NCBI GenBank assembly: GCA_007922305.1
Contig: ML677348.1
Location: forward strand, 22,484,124-22,548,123
Source of the DNA: Dermatemys mawii
Lineage: Eukaryota > Chordata > Testudines > Dermatemydidae
Length of the DNA: 64,000 nt
Direction of reading: 5' to 3'
Positions 12,837 to 23,690 of the stretch are shown piece by piece; the first letter of the stretch is position 1; each line of letters opens with the position of its first letter. The translations under genes and the position numbers were made by a program. The notes beneath the pieces were generated by a model. The model did no database searches. It was not told where the DNA came from and worked only from the letters and a program-made list of their open reading frames with translations.

Positions 12837-13791
12837 CAACAGCTATGCCTACCTTTATGCCACCAGCTTCCATCCCGGGCACACCACACGATCCATTGTC
12901 TACAGCCAAGCACTGAGGTACAATTGTATTTGCTCCAACCCCTCAGACAGAGACCAACACCTACAAGATCTCCACCAAGCTTTCCCAAAACTACAATACC
13001 CGCACAAGGAAATAAGGACACAGATCAACAGAGCCAGACGTGTACCCAGAAGCCTGCTGCTGCAAGACAAGCCCAAGAAAGAAAACAACAGAACACCACT
13101 GGCCATCACCTACAGTCCTCAGTTAAAACCTCTCCAACACATCATCAGTGATCTACAACCCATCCTGGACAACAATCCCTCACTTTCACAGGCCTTGGGA
13201 GGCAGGCCAGTCCTGGCCTACAGACAACCTGCCAACCTCAAGCATATTCTCACCAGCAACAGCACACCGCGCCATAATAACTCTAACTCAGGAACCAATC
13301 CATGCAACAAACCTCAATGCCAACTCTGCCCACACATCTACACCAGCAACACCATCACAGGACCAAACCAGATCAGCCACACCATCACTGGTTCATTCAC
13401 CTGCACATCTACCAATGTAATATACGCCATTATGTGCCAGCAATGTCCCTCTGCTATGTACATCGGCCAAACTGGACAGTCCCTACGAAAAAGGATAAAT
13501 GGACACAAATCAGATGTCAGGAATGGCAATATTCAGAAACCTGTATGAGAACACTTCAACCTCACTGGACACACTATAAAAGATTTAAAAGTCAGCATTT
13601 TGCAGCAAAAAAACTTCAAGACCAGACTGCAAAGAGAGACTGCAGAGCTGCAATTCATTTGCAAATTTGATACAATCAATCAAGGATTGAACAGAGATTA
13701 CGAGTGGCTAGCTAACTACAAAAGCAGCTTCTCTTCTCTCGCTATTCACACCTCCAGTTCAGCTGCCAGAGGAACACCTCACCCTCCCTGA
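12787..13791 (+). pseudogene. Penelope-like element, C-terminal ORF with GIY-YIG domain
   Basis: One frame is open from 12787 to the stop at 13789-13791, interrupted by a single TGA at 13546-13548. Recognisable PLE sequence starts near 12841 (ATSFHPGH, then YSQALRYN). Next come the basic 'RRVPRSLLLQDKPKK' region, 'GGRPVLAYRQPANLKHIL', and a Cys/His cluster CNKPQCQLCPH (C codons at 13303, 13318, 13327; H at 13333). A GIY-YIG endonuclease-type module follows: VIYAI at 13417, YIG at 13459, the Arg-rich LRKR at 13483-13494 and a His at 13504. The first motif is VIYAI rather than GIY. The tail (EHFNLTGH to YEWLANYK) continues in the same frame past the TGA, so the break is one point change, plausibly a CGA-to-TGA CpG transition. 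The reverse transcriptase part is missing. In PLEs this module helps nick target DNA. It is not expected to act here. Confidence 0.85.
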
Positions 13792-14020
13792 TTAGAGATA
13801 ACAAGCTGGTTCAGCCTCATTGGACTAACCTTGTTATCTCCCACCTGGTTCTTGCCTACCTATTTATACCTGCCCCTGGATACTTCCACTGCATGCATCC
13901 GACGAAATGGGTATTAGCCACGAAAGCTTATGCTCTAAAATTTTAGTTAGTCTTTAAGGTGCCACAGGACTCTTTGTCACTTCTGCAATTCCAGACTAAC
14001 ACAGCTACCCCTCTGATTCT
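13792..14020 (+). mobile_element. 3' tail (pseudo-LTR-like) of the Penelope-like element
   Basis: The tail starts right after the ORF stop. It holds a perfect 11-base inverted repeat (13795-13805 with 13830-13840), then 'gcatccgacgaaatgggtattagccacgaaagcttatgctc', then 'ttagtctttaaggtgccacaggactc', and closes near 'cagactaacacagctacccctctg'. This tail is very common in turtle genomes, usually with CTGATGA at its core. The core, its hairpin and the GAAA after it have the order of a hammerhead ribozyme, annotated separately. The end point is approximate. Confidence 0.7.
13891..13936 (+). ncRNA. Hammerhead-ribozyme-like motif in PLE tail
   Basis: The order of parts is: CCGACGA (13899-13905; canonical core is CUGANGA, so the U is changed here), two extra A, a short hairpin (tgg 13908-13910 with cca 13918-13920), then GAAA (13922-13925). 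A 2-bp stem gc (13926-13927) with gc (13932-13933) closes a ttat loop, and tc (13934-13935) stands where the cleavage-site UH would be. PLEs are known to carry hammerhead motifs in their pseudo-LTRs. Against activity: the core U is mutated, the hairpin is weak and no good stem I is visible. Treat it as a decayed motif. Confidence 0.4.
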
Positions 14021-14144
14021 TAAAAACCAAATAGTTTTCTTAAAAAAGAGCCAGTTTTGTTTTAGAAATATGGAGTCCACATGTTATTACACATCATCTG
14101 GTACTAGAAACACTGTAAGTATTTGTGTTTGAAAATGTTGGCCT

Positions 14145-14280
14145 GAATACCCAGTAAGCTTCCTGCAGCTCCCATTGGCTGGGAATGGCAAACTGCAGCT
14201 ACTGGGACGGTCATTGAAAACAAACTGTCTCGTGGCCTGCCAGCGAATTACCCTGAGGGGCCACAGGTTGCCTACCACTG
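14145..14280. mobile_element. hAT-type non-autonomous transposon fragment
   Basis: The right end 'acaggttgcctaccactg' is the reverse of a common hAT terminal repeat (CAGTGGTAGGCAACCT). The body contains 'cctgcagctcccattggctgggaatggcaaactgcagc', a GC-rich segment seen inside such elements. The left end is missing or too diverged to place, so no target duplication can be checked. Confidence 0.55.
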
Positions 14281-14284
14281 CTTT

Positions 14285-15810
14285 AGATGGTGAGCTTGTT
14301 GAAGCAAGGATCACACCTTCTTTGTGTGGGAAATAACCTAACGTTATAGGGGCTACTAGAAATCACTTTACCTGGAATGGCCCCTTAGAATATGTGTTAC
14401 TTATGCTAAACTATCTGTTTGGCCTTGTCTTTAGCTGTGAAACTCTGAGTACTTTCCCAGACCTAAATAAGAGCTTTGCATAGCTTGAAAATTTCTCTCT
14501 CCCACCAACAGAATTTGGTCTATTAAATGATATTACCTCTCCCATCTTTTCTCTCTCCCAGAAATCAATAGATTCATTGTAAGTGAAGCATGTTACTTCC
14601 AGTGTATAGGATCTTTGTAATTAGTGGAGAGGATCTGAAAGGGATAAGCTATTAAACTCTTTCATTCAAGGGCTCAGATCCTCAGTGGTGTTCAGGCTCC
14701 CCAACTACATTGCTCTGAGTAGAACAGGAGCCTAAATATCTTTTGAGGATCTGAGCCTCGATCATCAGTTTGCAACCAAGCCATTGGCATGGGGCAGCAT
14801 TTTGCTATGCTACTCCTGCAGCAATACGGAAGCGAGTCTGTTATTCAGCAAATCATAGTCGCTCTCCTGGTCTCCCTGCTGCTCTGGAGAAAGACTAAAT
14901 TGCAGAAGGTTTCAGTGTATGCTCCCTGATGTCCTGGTGTAACTATCTTGCTAGGACAAACTGAGGGTAGGGAAAGGGTAGTGCTAAGGACACTCTGTGT
15001 CCTCCCACCTTGTCCTGGCCACCTACACAAGGACGGGGGAATGACTGACCAGCTCTGTGGAGCCTATTTCTCCTTGCACACAGGATGTGTTGGTACAGTG
15101 TATCAGTGGAAGGGAGTATGATCTGGCCATGAACTAAGAAGATCCAAGGGATGTTCAGCATTGATTCTTTCCCCCCCACCCCCCCGCATTTTAGTAGCTG
15201 GAAAAGATTAAGTTTAAAAGATCAAAGCAGCATCAGAGGGATGGATAATTGGCATATCTTGTAGAGCGAATAACGTCCTTGGGATTGGATGGGTAAATTG
15301 GATATTGCTTTGCCAGTCCATCCTGGGTCTGTTGTCTCAATCTAGCATTGACCAGGACAGCCTAGAAAAATACACTGCTAAAATGCTATAAGCAGTACCA
15401 AATGCAGACGGCAGTCTCGTCCATCCTCTGAGGAAGATATATTTGGCCAGATCACCCAAATGTGACACACTGGAACAAAAGCGTAGTTAGTAATTAAGAG
15501 AGCCTAAGTACAGTATTTGTCTCCCTGTGCTAATGGATGGTTAGTTCAGGTCCAATCCCTCACTGAACCATGAGGGAAGCTTGCATTACACAATACTAAC
15601 TTTGCATAAAGGAGCAGATTGCTGTAGTGCCAAGGCCAAATTCAGTTCTCTGACTTCACTGGTATTGCACCTGTATAAGCAAGAGCAACACTGAGCTCTG
15701 GGTATCTAATCTAGAATTTTAGCTGGGACAAAAAGAGTTTGGTTTTGCCTAATACTGCAAATAAACACAAAGCAAAGAATATGAAAGGAGATACCAACAT
15801 TAAATCAAGA
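14285..15810. other. Unique non-coding DNA
   Basis: No gene or clear mobile element seen. A C-run of two blocks (about 15171-15185) is the only low-complexity tract of note. Short frames on the minus strand at 14845-15179 overlap one another and carry no motif. Confidence 0.55.
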
Positions 15811-15814
15811 GACT

Positions 15815-16010
15815 ATGGTTGGGGAACTGAACTGGGAGGTAGAAACTTAGGCTAAATTCCCAGCTCTTTTGTGAATGTGGGCAAATTACTTTCCCTTGCA
15901 GTACCTCTAGTAATCTTCTGCTTCTGGGGACATTGGGAGGATACATTCATTAGCATTTCTGAGGTGCTCAACTCCCATCACAGTGGGTACCCAGACATGC
16001 CAGGTAGATT
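15815..16010 (+). repeat. MIR-like SINE
   Basis: The order 'gaactgggag...ttcccagctctttt..gtgaatgtgggcaaattactttccct' matches the tRNA-derived head and core of MIR ('ggttctattcccagctctgcc...gaccttgggcaagtcactt'). It is followed by the 'cattgggagg' region. Heavily diverged, with no intact pol III boxes. Confidence 0.55.
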
Positions 16011-16195
16011 AATCATATTCACTGAGTTTAAATGACTGAATGATTTTGTTTAGTTACCTGATTTTTTTTCTTTCCAACAAATATATATTAAAGTTATCTG
16101 GAGATATTTAAATGAGATTGTGACACCAGAAATTTGTATATCTTAATTGAGATGTTCTATACATTACCTTTTAATACATATTACAGCTTCAGAGG

Positions 16196-16430
16196 AAGTG
16201 TGTGCTAGTGGAACAGGCATTAGGCTAGGAGTCAGGAGATCCAGATGCCAGCCCTGGTTTGCAAATCGCTAAACCATTCTGTGGCTTTGTTTACCTCTTA
16301 CTCTTTATTTGTTTTGTCTCTATAGAGCATAAACTCTTCGGGGCATAGACTAGGTATCTATACATCTCCTTACATGGTAGGATTTCAATATCAGCTGGGG
16401 CCTCTATGATCTACAGTAATACCAATAGGT
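16196..16430 (+). repeat. MIR-like SINE with full tail
   Basis: The head reads 'gtgctagtggaacaggcattaggctaggagtcaggagatcc', the SINE head of MIR-type elements. It is followed by 'tctgtggctttgtttacctc', then the tail 'agagcataaactcttcggggcatagac' and 'gcctctatgatctacagtaatacc'. It is the most complete copy of this old family in the first 20 kb. Confidence 0.6.
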
Positions 16431-17291
16431 AATATATTTACAGGGTTAAATTCTGTTCTTACATACACCTACACAAATCCCAGTATGCACATGGCAACCC
16501 CCTCTGAATTGCACATATACATAATAAATGTAACCCAAATCTGACCCTTGCTGCGGTTTGCCTTTCTTATGACCTTAAATCGCCACAAAACCATAAGCTT
16601 TCCTAAGATTCCCCCCGCAGGACTTCCTAGTCTCTGCCCCTAGTTTACTCTACCTCCAACCTCCTCTTATACTTCTAAAGTGGATCAGAGTGACTCAGCA
16701 GAAATACCTCTGCATCTCTATGTATAGTTCAAGCACCTCTGACATCAAGCTGACTCAGCAGAAGAGCTATGCATCTTCATACAGGATCCTAGAATCTGCC
16801 TCCCTGTTACACTGCCATTGGGCATGTATTGCATCTGTAAATTTTAATGGCCTTTTTGGAACAACCCCCTCAGATATGTAGATTAAACCTGCTGCTGCTG
16901 CCACTGTCTAGGATCTGTGCTACAGCACCTTGTGATCCCAGAGAGTTAGACAGGCTGTAAGGAGAGCCTTTTTACATTAAGCATTCCCACTCCCTCACCA
17001 TGCACTTTGTGCTGCTCCACGAAGTGAGAGTCATATTAGGGAATGACTCAGGAGAGTCCTGCAGTTTCCTGGCTGAACATCAGTTATTTCATGCCTGTGC
17101 TTGGGGGAAAGGGTGGCTTTAAGCCACCTTTGCATTTCCTTTGTTCTGTGGTCATGCAGAGGGCTGCCAACACCCAGCATGAGCAGTGTCAGGGGTAGTT
17201 TAACTTATGCTTTGCCTCCCAAGGCCAAACATGAGCCTTAGGAAACAGAAGAGCCATAGTGTAGTACACTCCAGCCAAGTCCTAGACACAC

Positions 17292-17845
17292 CCTCTGTCA
17301 AGGCTGATTCCCCACTCCGGCACTTCGAGTGCAGAAGGTGGGGGCCTGCAAGAATTTTAAAAATTAATACTGGTCATTCCAGGCTGGTATTAAACTCTCA
17401 AGGCCACAGCTTCTCTCTGACTCTGAATGGGTAGATGCTGCCACCATCCAAGTGCAAACTCCCTCCCCCCCTTTGAGAACCCAGGAAGGAACACTGGAGA
17501 ATTCCATCCTGTGGGATACCCTCAAGCTCTTTCACCTGCCCCCCACTTCCAGGGAAGATCTGAAAAAAAAAATCAAAGGAAATCAGCTGTTGCTACCAGC
17601 TAATTAAACAACATATGCACAAACCTCTTAGGACACAAAAAATCCAATCCTGTTCTAAAAAAGGTAAATTTTATTAACCCCCAAAAGAAAAGGAAATATA
17701 TTTGGAACTTAGGCTTTTTGTTAGATCTTAAAAGAAACAATTACAAAAGTTAAGCATCAAGATAGCTGTTGAGGTTCAGCTTAAATGTTACAAGCAAAAC
17801 AAAAGCATCTGAGGACTTTTTAACCCTTTACACATTAAAGCAAGC
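17292..17845. repeat. LTR-like interspersed unit, class uncertain
   Basis: It begins 'tgtcaaggctgattccccactccggcacttcgagtgc' and runs through 'gggtagatgctgccaccatccaagtgcaaac', 'tgttgctaccagctaattaaacaac', 'cctcttaggacacaaaa' and 'aggtaaattttattaacccc' to a run ending near 'caaaagcatctgagg'. I recall this long block as a recurrent turtle repeat, probably an LTR or an internal LTR-element segment. No coding remnant, primer-binding site or second copy is visible here, so the class is a guess. It carries no intact viral gene. Confidence 0.45.
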
Positions 17846-17849
17846 AATC

Positions 17850-20800
17850 ACCAAGAGGGACTTTATAGCTAACTGGCTGGCTGGGTGTCCATAAAAGGGA
17901 GCTCCCTCCACCTTCATTTATCACACCTGTACTCCACCCTTATGCTTGGGCCTGGGAGCAGAGTCACTGTGCAGCTTTTTATTGCAGCTCCACATCAGCT
18001 AGGGAAGCCCTCTGTGCAAGGGTATTCTGCCCACTGAAAAGCCCCTTTATTCTGCTACACTGATGTAAATGGGCCAAAGCAGGACTGAGAATCAGACCCT
18101 ATATGCCTGGGGTAGCTTTCTATAGCTCATCTTCAGCCCACCTTGGAAATGTCTGCTTCCAGGGCCAAGGCCAGGGAGATGGAGACTTCAGTAGTTTATG
18201 ACAGAAGGAAATTACTTATAAGTGGTCAGATCCTAGTCCTTACTCTGGCTGCTTTGCCCTACATTAGTGATGTAAACTGCTGTAAATCCATCTTAACCGA
18301 GAAGTGAAAGACTCCGCCACCTGTACCCTGTAAGGGCATATCTGGGTGATGCAGAAGTGCTGTACTGACTCCTATGCCAGCACACTATCCCAGTCCTCTT
18401 CCTTAAGCCCTGACAGTCTCCTGCTGAGATTGAACCTGCATTGGTTTATTCTGATGCTTCTTTAAACACTTACACTCCAAATTATTCCCCCAGCAAACTG
18501 CTGGTGTGTGTAAACTGGAAACATCAGACATGCCGTCTTCTGAATGGAATCTATAATTTCATGCCAGAAGTTTTCAATGCCATGATAATCCCTGAGCATG
18601 ATTAAAAAGTTTCCTTCCAACAATTTTACACACATGACAAAGCTCTCTTCTTGATGGGAACAGTTTATGTAATCTCTTTAGAAATAAATAAGCCTTCTGC
18701 TGAAAGTTAAATGACATTATAATTTTCTTGACATTTATAGACATCATTTCATCCTGCTCACATGTAGCTGTCTGAGCCAGAAGTAAGCCAGGGTCTGAAC
18801 AAGCTCTTCCCTGCCTTTTGTTGATGAACTGGGACAAAAGGCCTCAGGAGCAGACTATATTTGCCTCAACACACCTGCTTTACTTAGGTGATCAGCAGAT
18901 AGATCTGCTTTGCCAAAATGATCAATTTTGGCTGCTTTGGGTTAAAATTCACTTTAGTCTTGGACACAGGAGCAATGAAATGTTATCTTTGCTGTATGAC
19001 TAAACAGCTGAACTGTATTTAATATGCTGCAATTGAGGGGGCATCCTAACTTTCACCTCACTTGCTAAGAAGGAAGTAGTGATACCAAATCTGACTGAAA
19101 ATCAGAAGGGCGGTGTGCACACTCTGTTGAAAGGGTCCTAGACACAATTTGACCTGTCAGTCTAGTGTTTAAAGACAGAGCTGCTCAGGTTCAGTTGAGT
19201 ATCCTTGTTTCTGTTCAGTAATGGTAATAAACAGCTCTAGGAGGTTGAACCAGAATAGTGTTGCAATGAAAGATAATCCAGAGGATATAGTAGCAGTGGA
19301 TTTCCCCATTACCTGGTGCAATCAGCCTCAGAACAAGGCTAAGTGGTAGAACCTCAGAACATGGTATCACAGCAGCAGCAGCAGCGAGCAGTATGCAGCA
19401 GCAAAGGTGATAGTGGTGAGCAGCAAGACCAGAGGCAGGGCTCAACCTCACACACCCCTCCTTCAGAGTTGAGAGGTGAACTCACATCTACACACCTTGG
19501 ACAAGTAGCTGGGTGTAGGGCCAGGTGCTTGGAACAGAGTCCAGGTCAGAACCAGAGCCAGATATTAGACTCAGGGTAGGGCATAGGATGGCGCCTTGGA
19601 TAAGGAGGGCACAAACTGCTAGGAAGGCAGGGCTCAGGTGTCAGGCAAGTAGCAGCATGTATAACAACAGCCAGCCAAGGATTCGTCAGGTTCGCCTACT
19701 TCCTGTGCCTCTTTCTGGTGGAAGTAGAGCTTCCCAGCTAGTGGGGGAGGAAGTTGGACATCTCCCCCAGTTATGAGTTTTACTGGCTCCCTTCTCCACT
19801 GGTATAGGTGAGCTGCTGGGTAGTAGCTATGGTCAGAGCACTGCCTGGGGCTTTGCAGGTCCTAGTTAGAGCCCTGTAGTTTCTCAGAGGGGAATGGGGA
19901 AGGAGAGTGGTGCATTAAAAGGACATTTAGCCATTGGCTTTCACACAGTGAGCCAGGGAACTGAGGCAAAAGACTGTTGCCCAACCAGAGGGTGTTTAAA
20001 TATGGGTTTGACTTGTGGTGGTGTTTTCCCAAATGAATGCAAACTTCCCTTTTTCCTTTGAATAAAAGGGGCTGGTTTTGTTGGTTATACAAAGACTCAG
20101 TGCTTGTGAGGGGGGAATTGTTGCCTCTTAGAAGTGCCTGAGGGAGTGTTTAGTTCCCCAGTATTACTGGGTGAAGGTTCAAACTGCTTGTGTCTCATCA
20201 TAAGAGAAAACCCTAGATACTGAACCACTCTTTGTTGCTGCCACCCGCTGGCAGAAGGGTTTCAAACTTATACTCTCCTTCCACTTTTCTAAGGTTCCTT
20301 GGAGAAAGGAGCATGAGCCATTCTGGGGCAGGGGATGCTAATTTTTATTACATATTTATTGACACCATGAGCATGCCAGCTCTATTTCCTCAGCTAAACA
20401 GAGTGTGAGGATAATCTGTTCCTTAGCACTGGAACTAGCTTGGAATAGAATGGCATCAAAATACTAGAGGTGGAGTTTAGGACCTGGCAAAGCAGAGCAC
20501 AAAACAGGAGTGCTCTGCATGGAAGCCATTAGTGTGAAAAGATTTAAATTTAGAAACACAGCTTCACTTTGAAAAGTGACACTGTAAACATGGCAGTGGG
20601 TAGGGTTCCACTGAAGGCTAAGAGGGTTGCATAAGTGTGAACGAGGGGATCATTTAAAGATAATGAAATTTTAAAAGGTAGCACCCAAGGACTACAGAAT
20701 TGCTGTTTCTGTGTTGGTGCATAAAAAGGAAAATTGAGCCTAATGCTTTGAGACCAGGTGAGTTTGCAAGGCTGGCACTCAGGGGAAAAAAAGTTCATAA

Positions 20801-21269
20801 ATTGACATCAAATCAGATATGAAATCATTGAGAGACAATGAACATTGTGATGGAGTTTATCATAGAGGGGGCTGGGTTATGCCCATGGTTGACTAGTTAA
20901 CATAATTTGTAGAGCGAGTCAGAAGTTTTTCCACAGAAGTTTGTGTCATAAAAAAGGGGTTTATTAAAAGCTTTTTTCTGAGAGTTTGATAAAGATGTTC
21001 ATAAAAATTCTGAAGTGCAAAGCTTTAAAAAATAGGGTTTGTTTAGTTTCACAGAGTGGAGAAAAAAGTCATACCTAAAGTCCTTCCCTTGGAAAAAAAA
21101 AAAAAAGTTGTTAAAAATAGAGTGAAGGAGAAACCTCTTCCCTTTATTTTACTTTCCTCCCTCCCAGTTTAGAGGGGGGGAGTTAAAAAATAAAGTAAAA
21201 TGAGAGAATGTTCTCTCTGTGGAAAAGAGTGAAAGTAGCCTCTGAGAAAATGAGTTTCTTCCTCCTTTC

Positions 21270-21301
<32 letters not shown>

Positions 21302-21760
21302 CACACAACACCCATACTAGCAGTAGAACCAGAGAAAAGAAGAGTGAAAGAAAAGTAGTATCCCAAAAAACTAAGATTTTTTTAGTTTTCCTGAATGAAA
21401 CAAGTTTTCTAATCCAACCAAACAAACCAAAATACTCATTTTCTTTTCAAGCATTCACAAAACCTTTTTTTTTTTTTTTTTGGCAACTAAGTCTAACCAC
21501 TTACATAAGCACCCACTAAGGAAAAATGAGAAAATAGACACTAGCTACAGAGTTGGTTTCTCTTTTCCTTCTCTTAAATGCCCTTATTCTGAAGGAGCAA
21601 CTCAGGTACCTTTCCAAGGAGGAGAACTGTTGGTGGTGCTCTCTTAAACCTGTAGACTCCATTTTTAATCAAGTGGAGGAGTCTCATTGGCCAGAATCTG
21701 TGAGGGGGTGGGGGTTTAAGAAGTTATAAAGTCTGCTTCAAGCAGGAGGGATTCATCCAA
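17850..21760. other. Mostly unique sequence with simple repeats
   Basis: No exon recognised. Notable tracts: a short CAG/GCA run at about 19371-19404, A15 near 21093, a long A-run at about 21271-21300 ending in ACACAC, and T17 at about 21464-21480. The A-run and T-run produce Lys- or Phe-rich translations that are not real proteins. Confidence 0.55.
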
Positions 21761-21769
21761 TCTGGAAGT

Positions 21770-22110
21770 TGTGTTGCGAAGCTGTTGTCAGTATGGGAGC
21801 TCAACTAGGTAGAGGCCTATTCCAGACCAGCTGCTAGGTTTCACTCCGTTATGGAAGCTTAGACTTGTTAGAAGCTTGTTCTGGTTCTGTGCTATTGATT
21901 CTAGTTAAGTCGTTCAGTTTATTTAGAGCTGTGCTACAGCTCTGAGGAGGCTATGTCAGCATGGGAGTTTAATATAACTCAGGAGCCTATTTCAGATTGG
22001 GAATGTGTTAGATCTCAGAAACATGGTCTAGCTTGGGGGTTTGGTTTAGCTCAGAAGCTTGTGCCAGCCTCAGAGTCCAGTTTAACTTTGGAGCCAGGTC
22101 TAGTTTTAGG
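21770..22110 (+). repeat. Degenerate periodic repeat (about 35-45 bp)
   Basis: Related phrases recur: 'gggagctcaactagg..gaggcctattccaga', 'gggagtttaatataactcaggagcctatttcaga', 'gggggtttggtttagctcagaagcttgtgcc' and 'cagtttaactttggagccaggtctag'. The shared pattern is a G-run, TTTA(A/G)CTC, then GGAGCCT(A/G)TTNCAG. Copies are strongly diverged, suggesting an old minisatellite. No coding frame crosses it. Confidence 0.45.
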
Positions 22111-22990
22111 TGTTGACTGTATGTGAGGGTTGCAATTAGGAGCCTGCCTGTCTTTAATTAAGGGATTTAATTAAACATATTTATAAATCTGCTATTTGAA
22201 TTTTATAATTTAAAAGTAACTTACTTCCCAGGATCTTAAATTACAAAACACTTATTTTTGACAACTTTAATAGACATATTCTCCTTATTTCCCCTACAGT
22301 CTATGGCCTACACACACAAGTTACAAATACAGAATGACACATGAAACCCCACAATGCTGATTAGATTAGATTCTCACTTAAAGTGCTGGCAAGTTATCAT
22401 GGTGACCCTAAAAGTTGTACATGTGCTAGTACATCTTGGAGAGCTGGAATCTCAGGCTCAGATCAACCAAAGCTCCTAACTTCATTGAAATGGATCTGGA
22501 CCTCAGTGACATGGACTTCTCACTCAACAGTAACTCACTGAGTCTTCTTGCCCAGAAGTCAGGGAAATAGCAACAGAAACAGCAAAAAACACTTATGTAT
22601 TTTCTTGACTCTTATCTGAAAATGACCCCCTCTGCACCAGAGGTCTTGTTTGTAGCACAGAATTCTCCTTTTTTCATGCCAACTGCATTTGAAAGTCTGT
22701 ACTGAGTTAAATAGAGCAAACACAATGTTAAATAGGAAATGGCACAGTAGAATGAAAGAGAAACTAGGGGGTACAGGCCAGAAGAAGGGCAGTGTTGTGC
22801 TGGAGGGGGGCTCTTGGAATGGTCACACAATCCTTCTTCACATTTTGTCACTGACTAAAGGGAGGAGGGTCTATGTGACTTCTTGAATTTACTTGCTCTT
22901 GTCCTGCTGCTAAATCACTCCTGCCACAGTTAATCTATGGGGAGATCATAAAACTGGAGAGCAAATAACTTGGCTTCGTAATGGACCTGA

Positions 22991-23252
22991 TTGCAGCAAG
23001 TGCACTTATTTTCTCATTTCCCTCCTCCCCAGTGTGTGAAGGCAGCTGAAGCAGTTCTTGTGAAGCCGGATGAAAATTTCCAGCTGCATCTTGAAATGAA
23101 TGGGGAGCTGATGGAGCTGTGTGAGGATGTTGGTGCTGTGATAGTGTTCCAGCTTTTCCTTTTAATGCACACAAGAAGCTCTTACTGTTGTTACGAGAAG
23201 CTACTATAGACTCAGAAGAGAATAGGCTCCCCCCCTTTGCAGGTTTAATAAA
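22991..23252 (+). other. Candidate orphan terminal exon (unrecognised)
   Basis: A pyrimidine-rich tract ending in CAG (ttttctcatttccctcctccccag, about 23009-23032) is followed by an open frame to the stop at 23207-23209. The frame reads CVKAAEAVLVKPDENFQLHL, then EMNGELMELCEDVGAV, with codons (GAG, CTG, GTG, GAT) that look more gene-like than neighbouring random frames. An AATAAA lies at 23247-23252, about 38 bases after the stop. I do not recognise the protein. It could be chance, a retroposed piece or a lone 3' exon. No upstream partner exon is seen, and no gene call is made. Confidence 0.2.
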
Positions 23253-23439
23253 AAATGAAACTACATAAGTCTTGAAAATAGGCCTTTCTAATGCAAATAC
23301 TGAGAAAACTCAAGCTGCAATACCTTGTCCAAGTAGATAACACTACATACGGTGTACAGCTCACTGGGCAAAGTTAGTCAGCATGGCTGCAACAAGAACA
23401 AAATAGGAAGGCTTTAGCATTCCAGGAGTTGCTGTCATT

Positions 23440-23690
23440 ATCATTATTTATATTTGTCCCTAGAAGCCTAAAGCAAGATTAGGGCCCGTCGCTAGGCACT
23501 GTACATAGACAACAATCTCTTCATTGACAAGGTACTGACTTAATAGACAAAGGCAAGTATTATTGTCCTCATTCCACTGTTGGGGCACAGAAAGAGATTA
23601 AGTGACTTGCCCAAGGTCCTAATGTCCATGCCAAGAGAAGAAATTAAAAGCTCAGTCCAGTGTCTTAACTACAAGCCGCCTTCTCTAACT
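23440..23690 (-). repeat. MIR-like SINE, minus orientation
   Basis: It reads 'attatttatatttgtccctagaagc', 'gctaggcactgtacatag', then 'gtattattgtcctcattccactgttggggcacagaaagagattaagtgacttgcccaaggtc'. That is the reverse orientation of the classic MIR core. The short frames here are by-products of the repeat. Confidence 0.65.

Noticed and set aside
12675..13151. 158-codon frame
   Set aside because: Out of frame with the recognisable Penelope sequence; it begins in the CR1 3' end and crosses an A-rich tract.
21208..21519. Lys-rich and Phe-rich frames
   Set aside because: Created by poly-A and poly-T runs.
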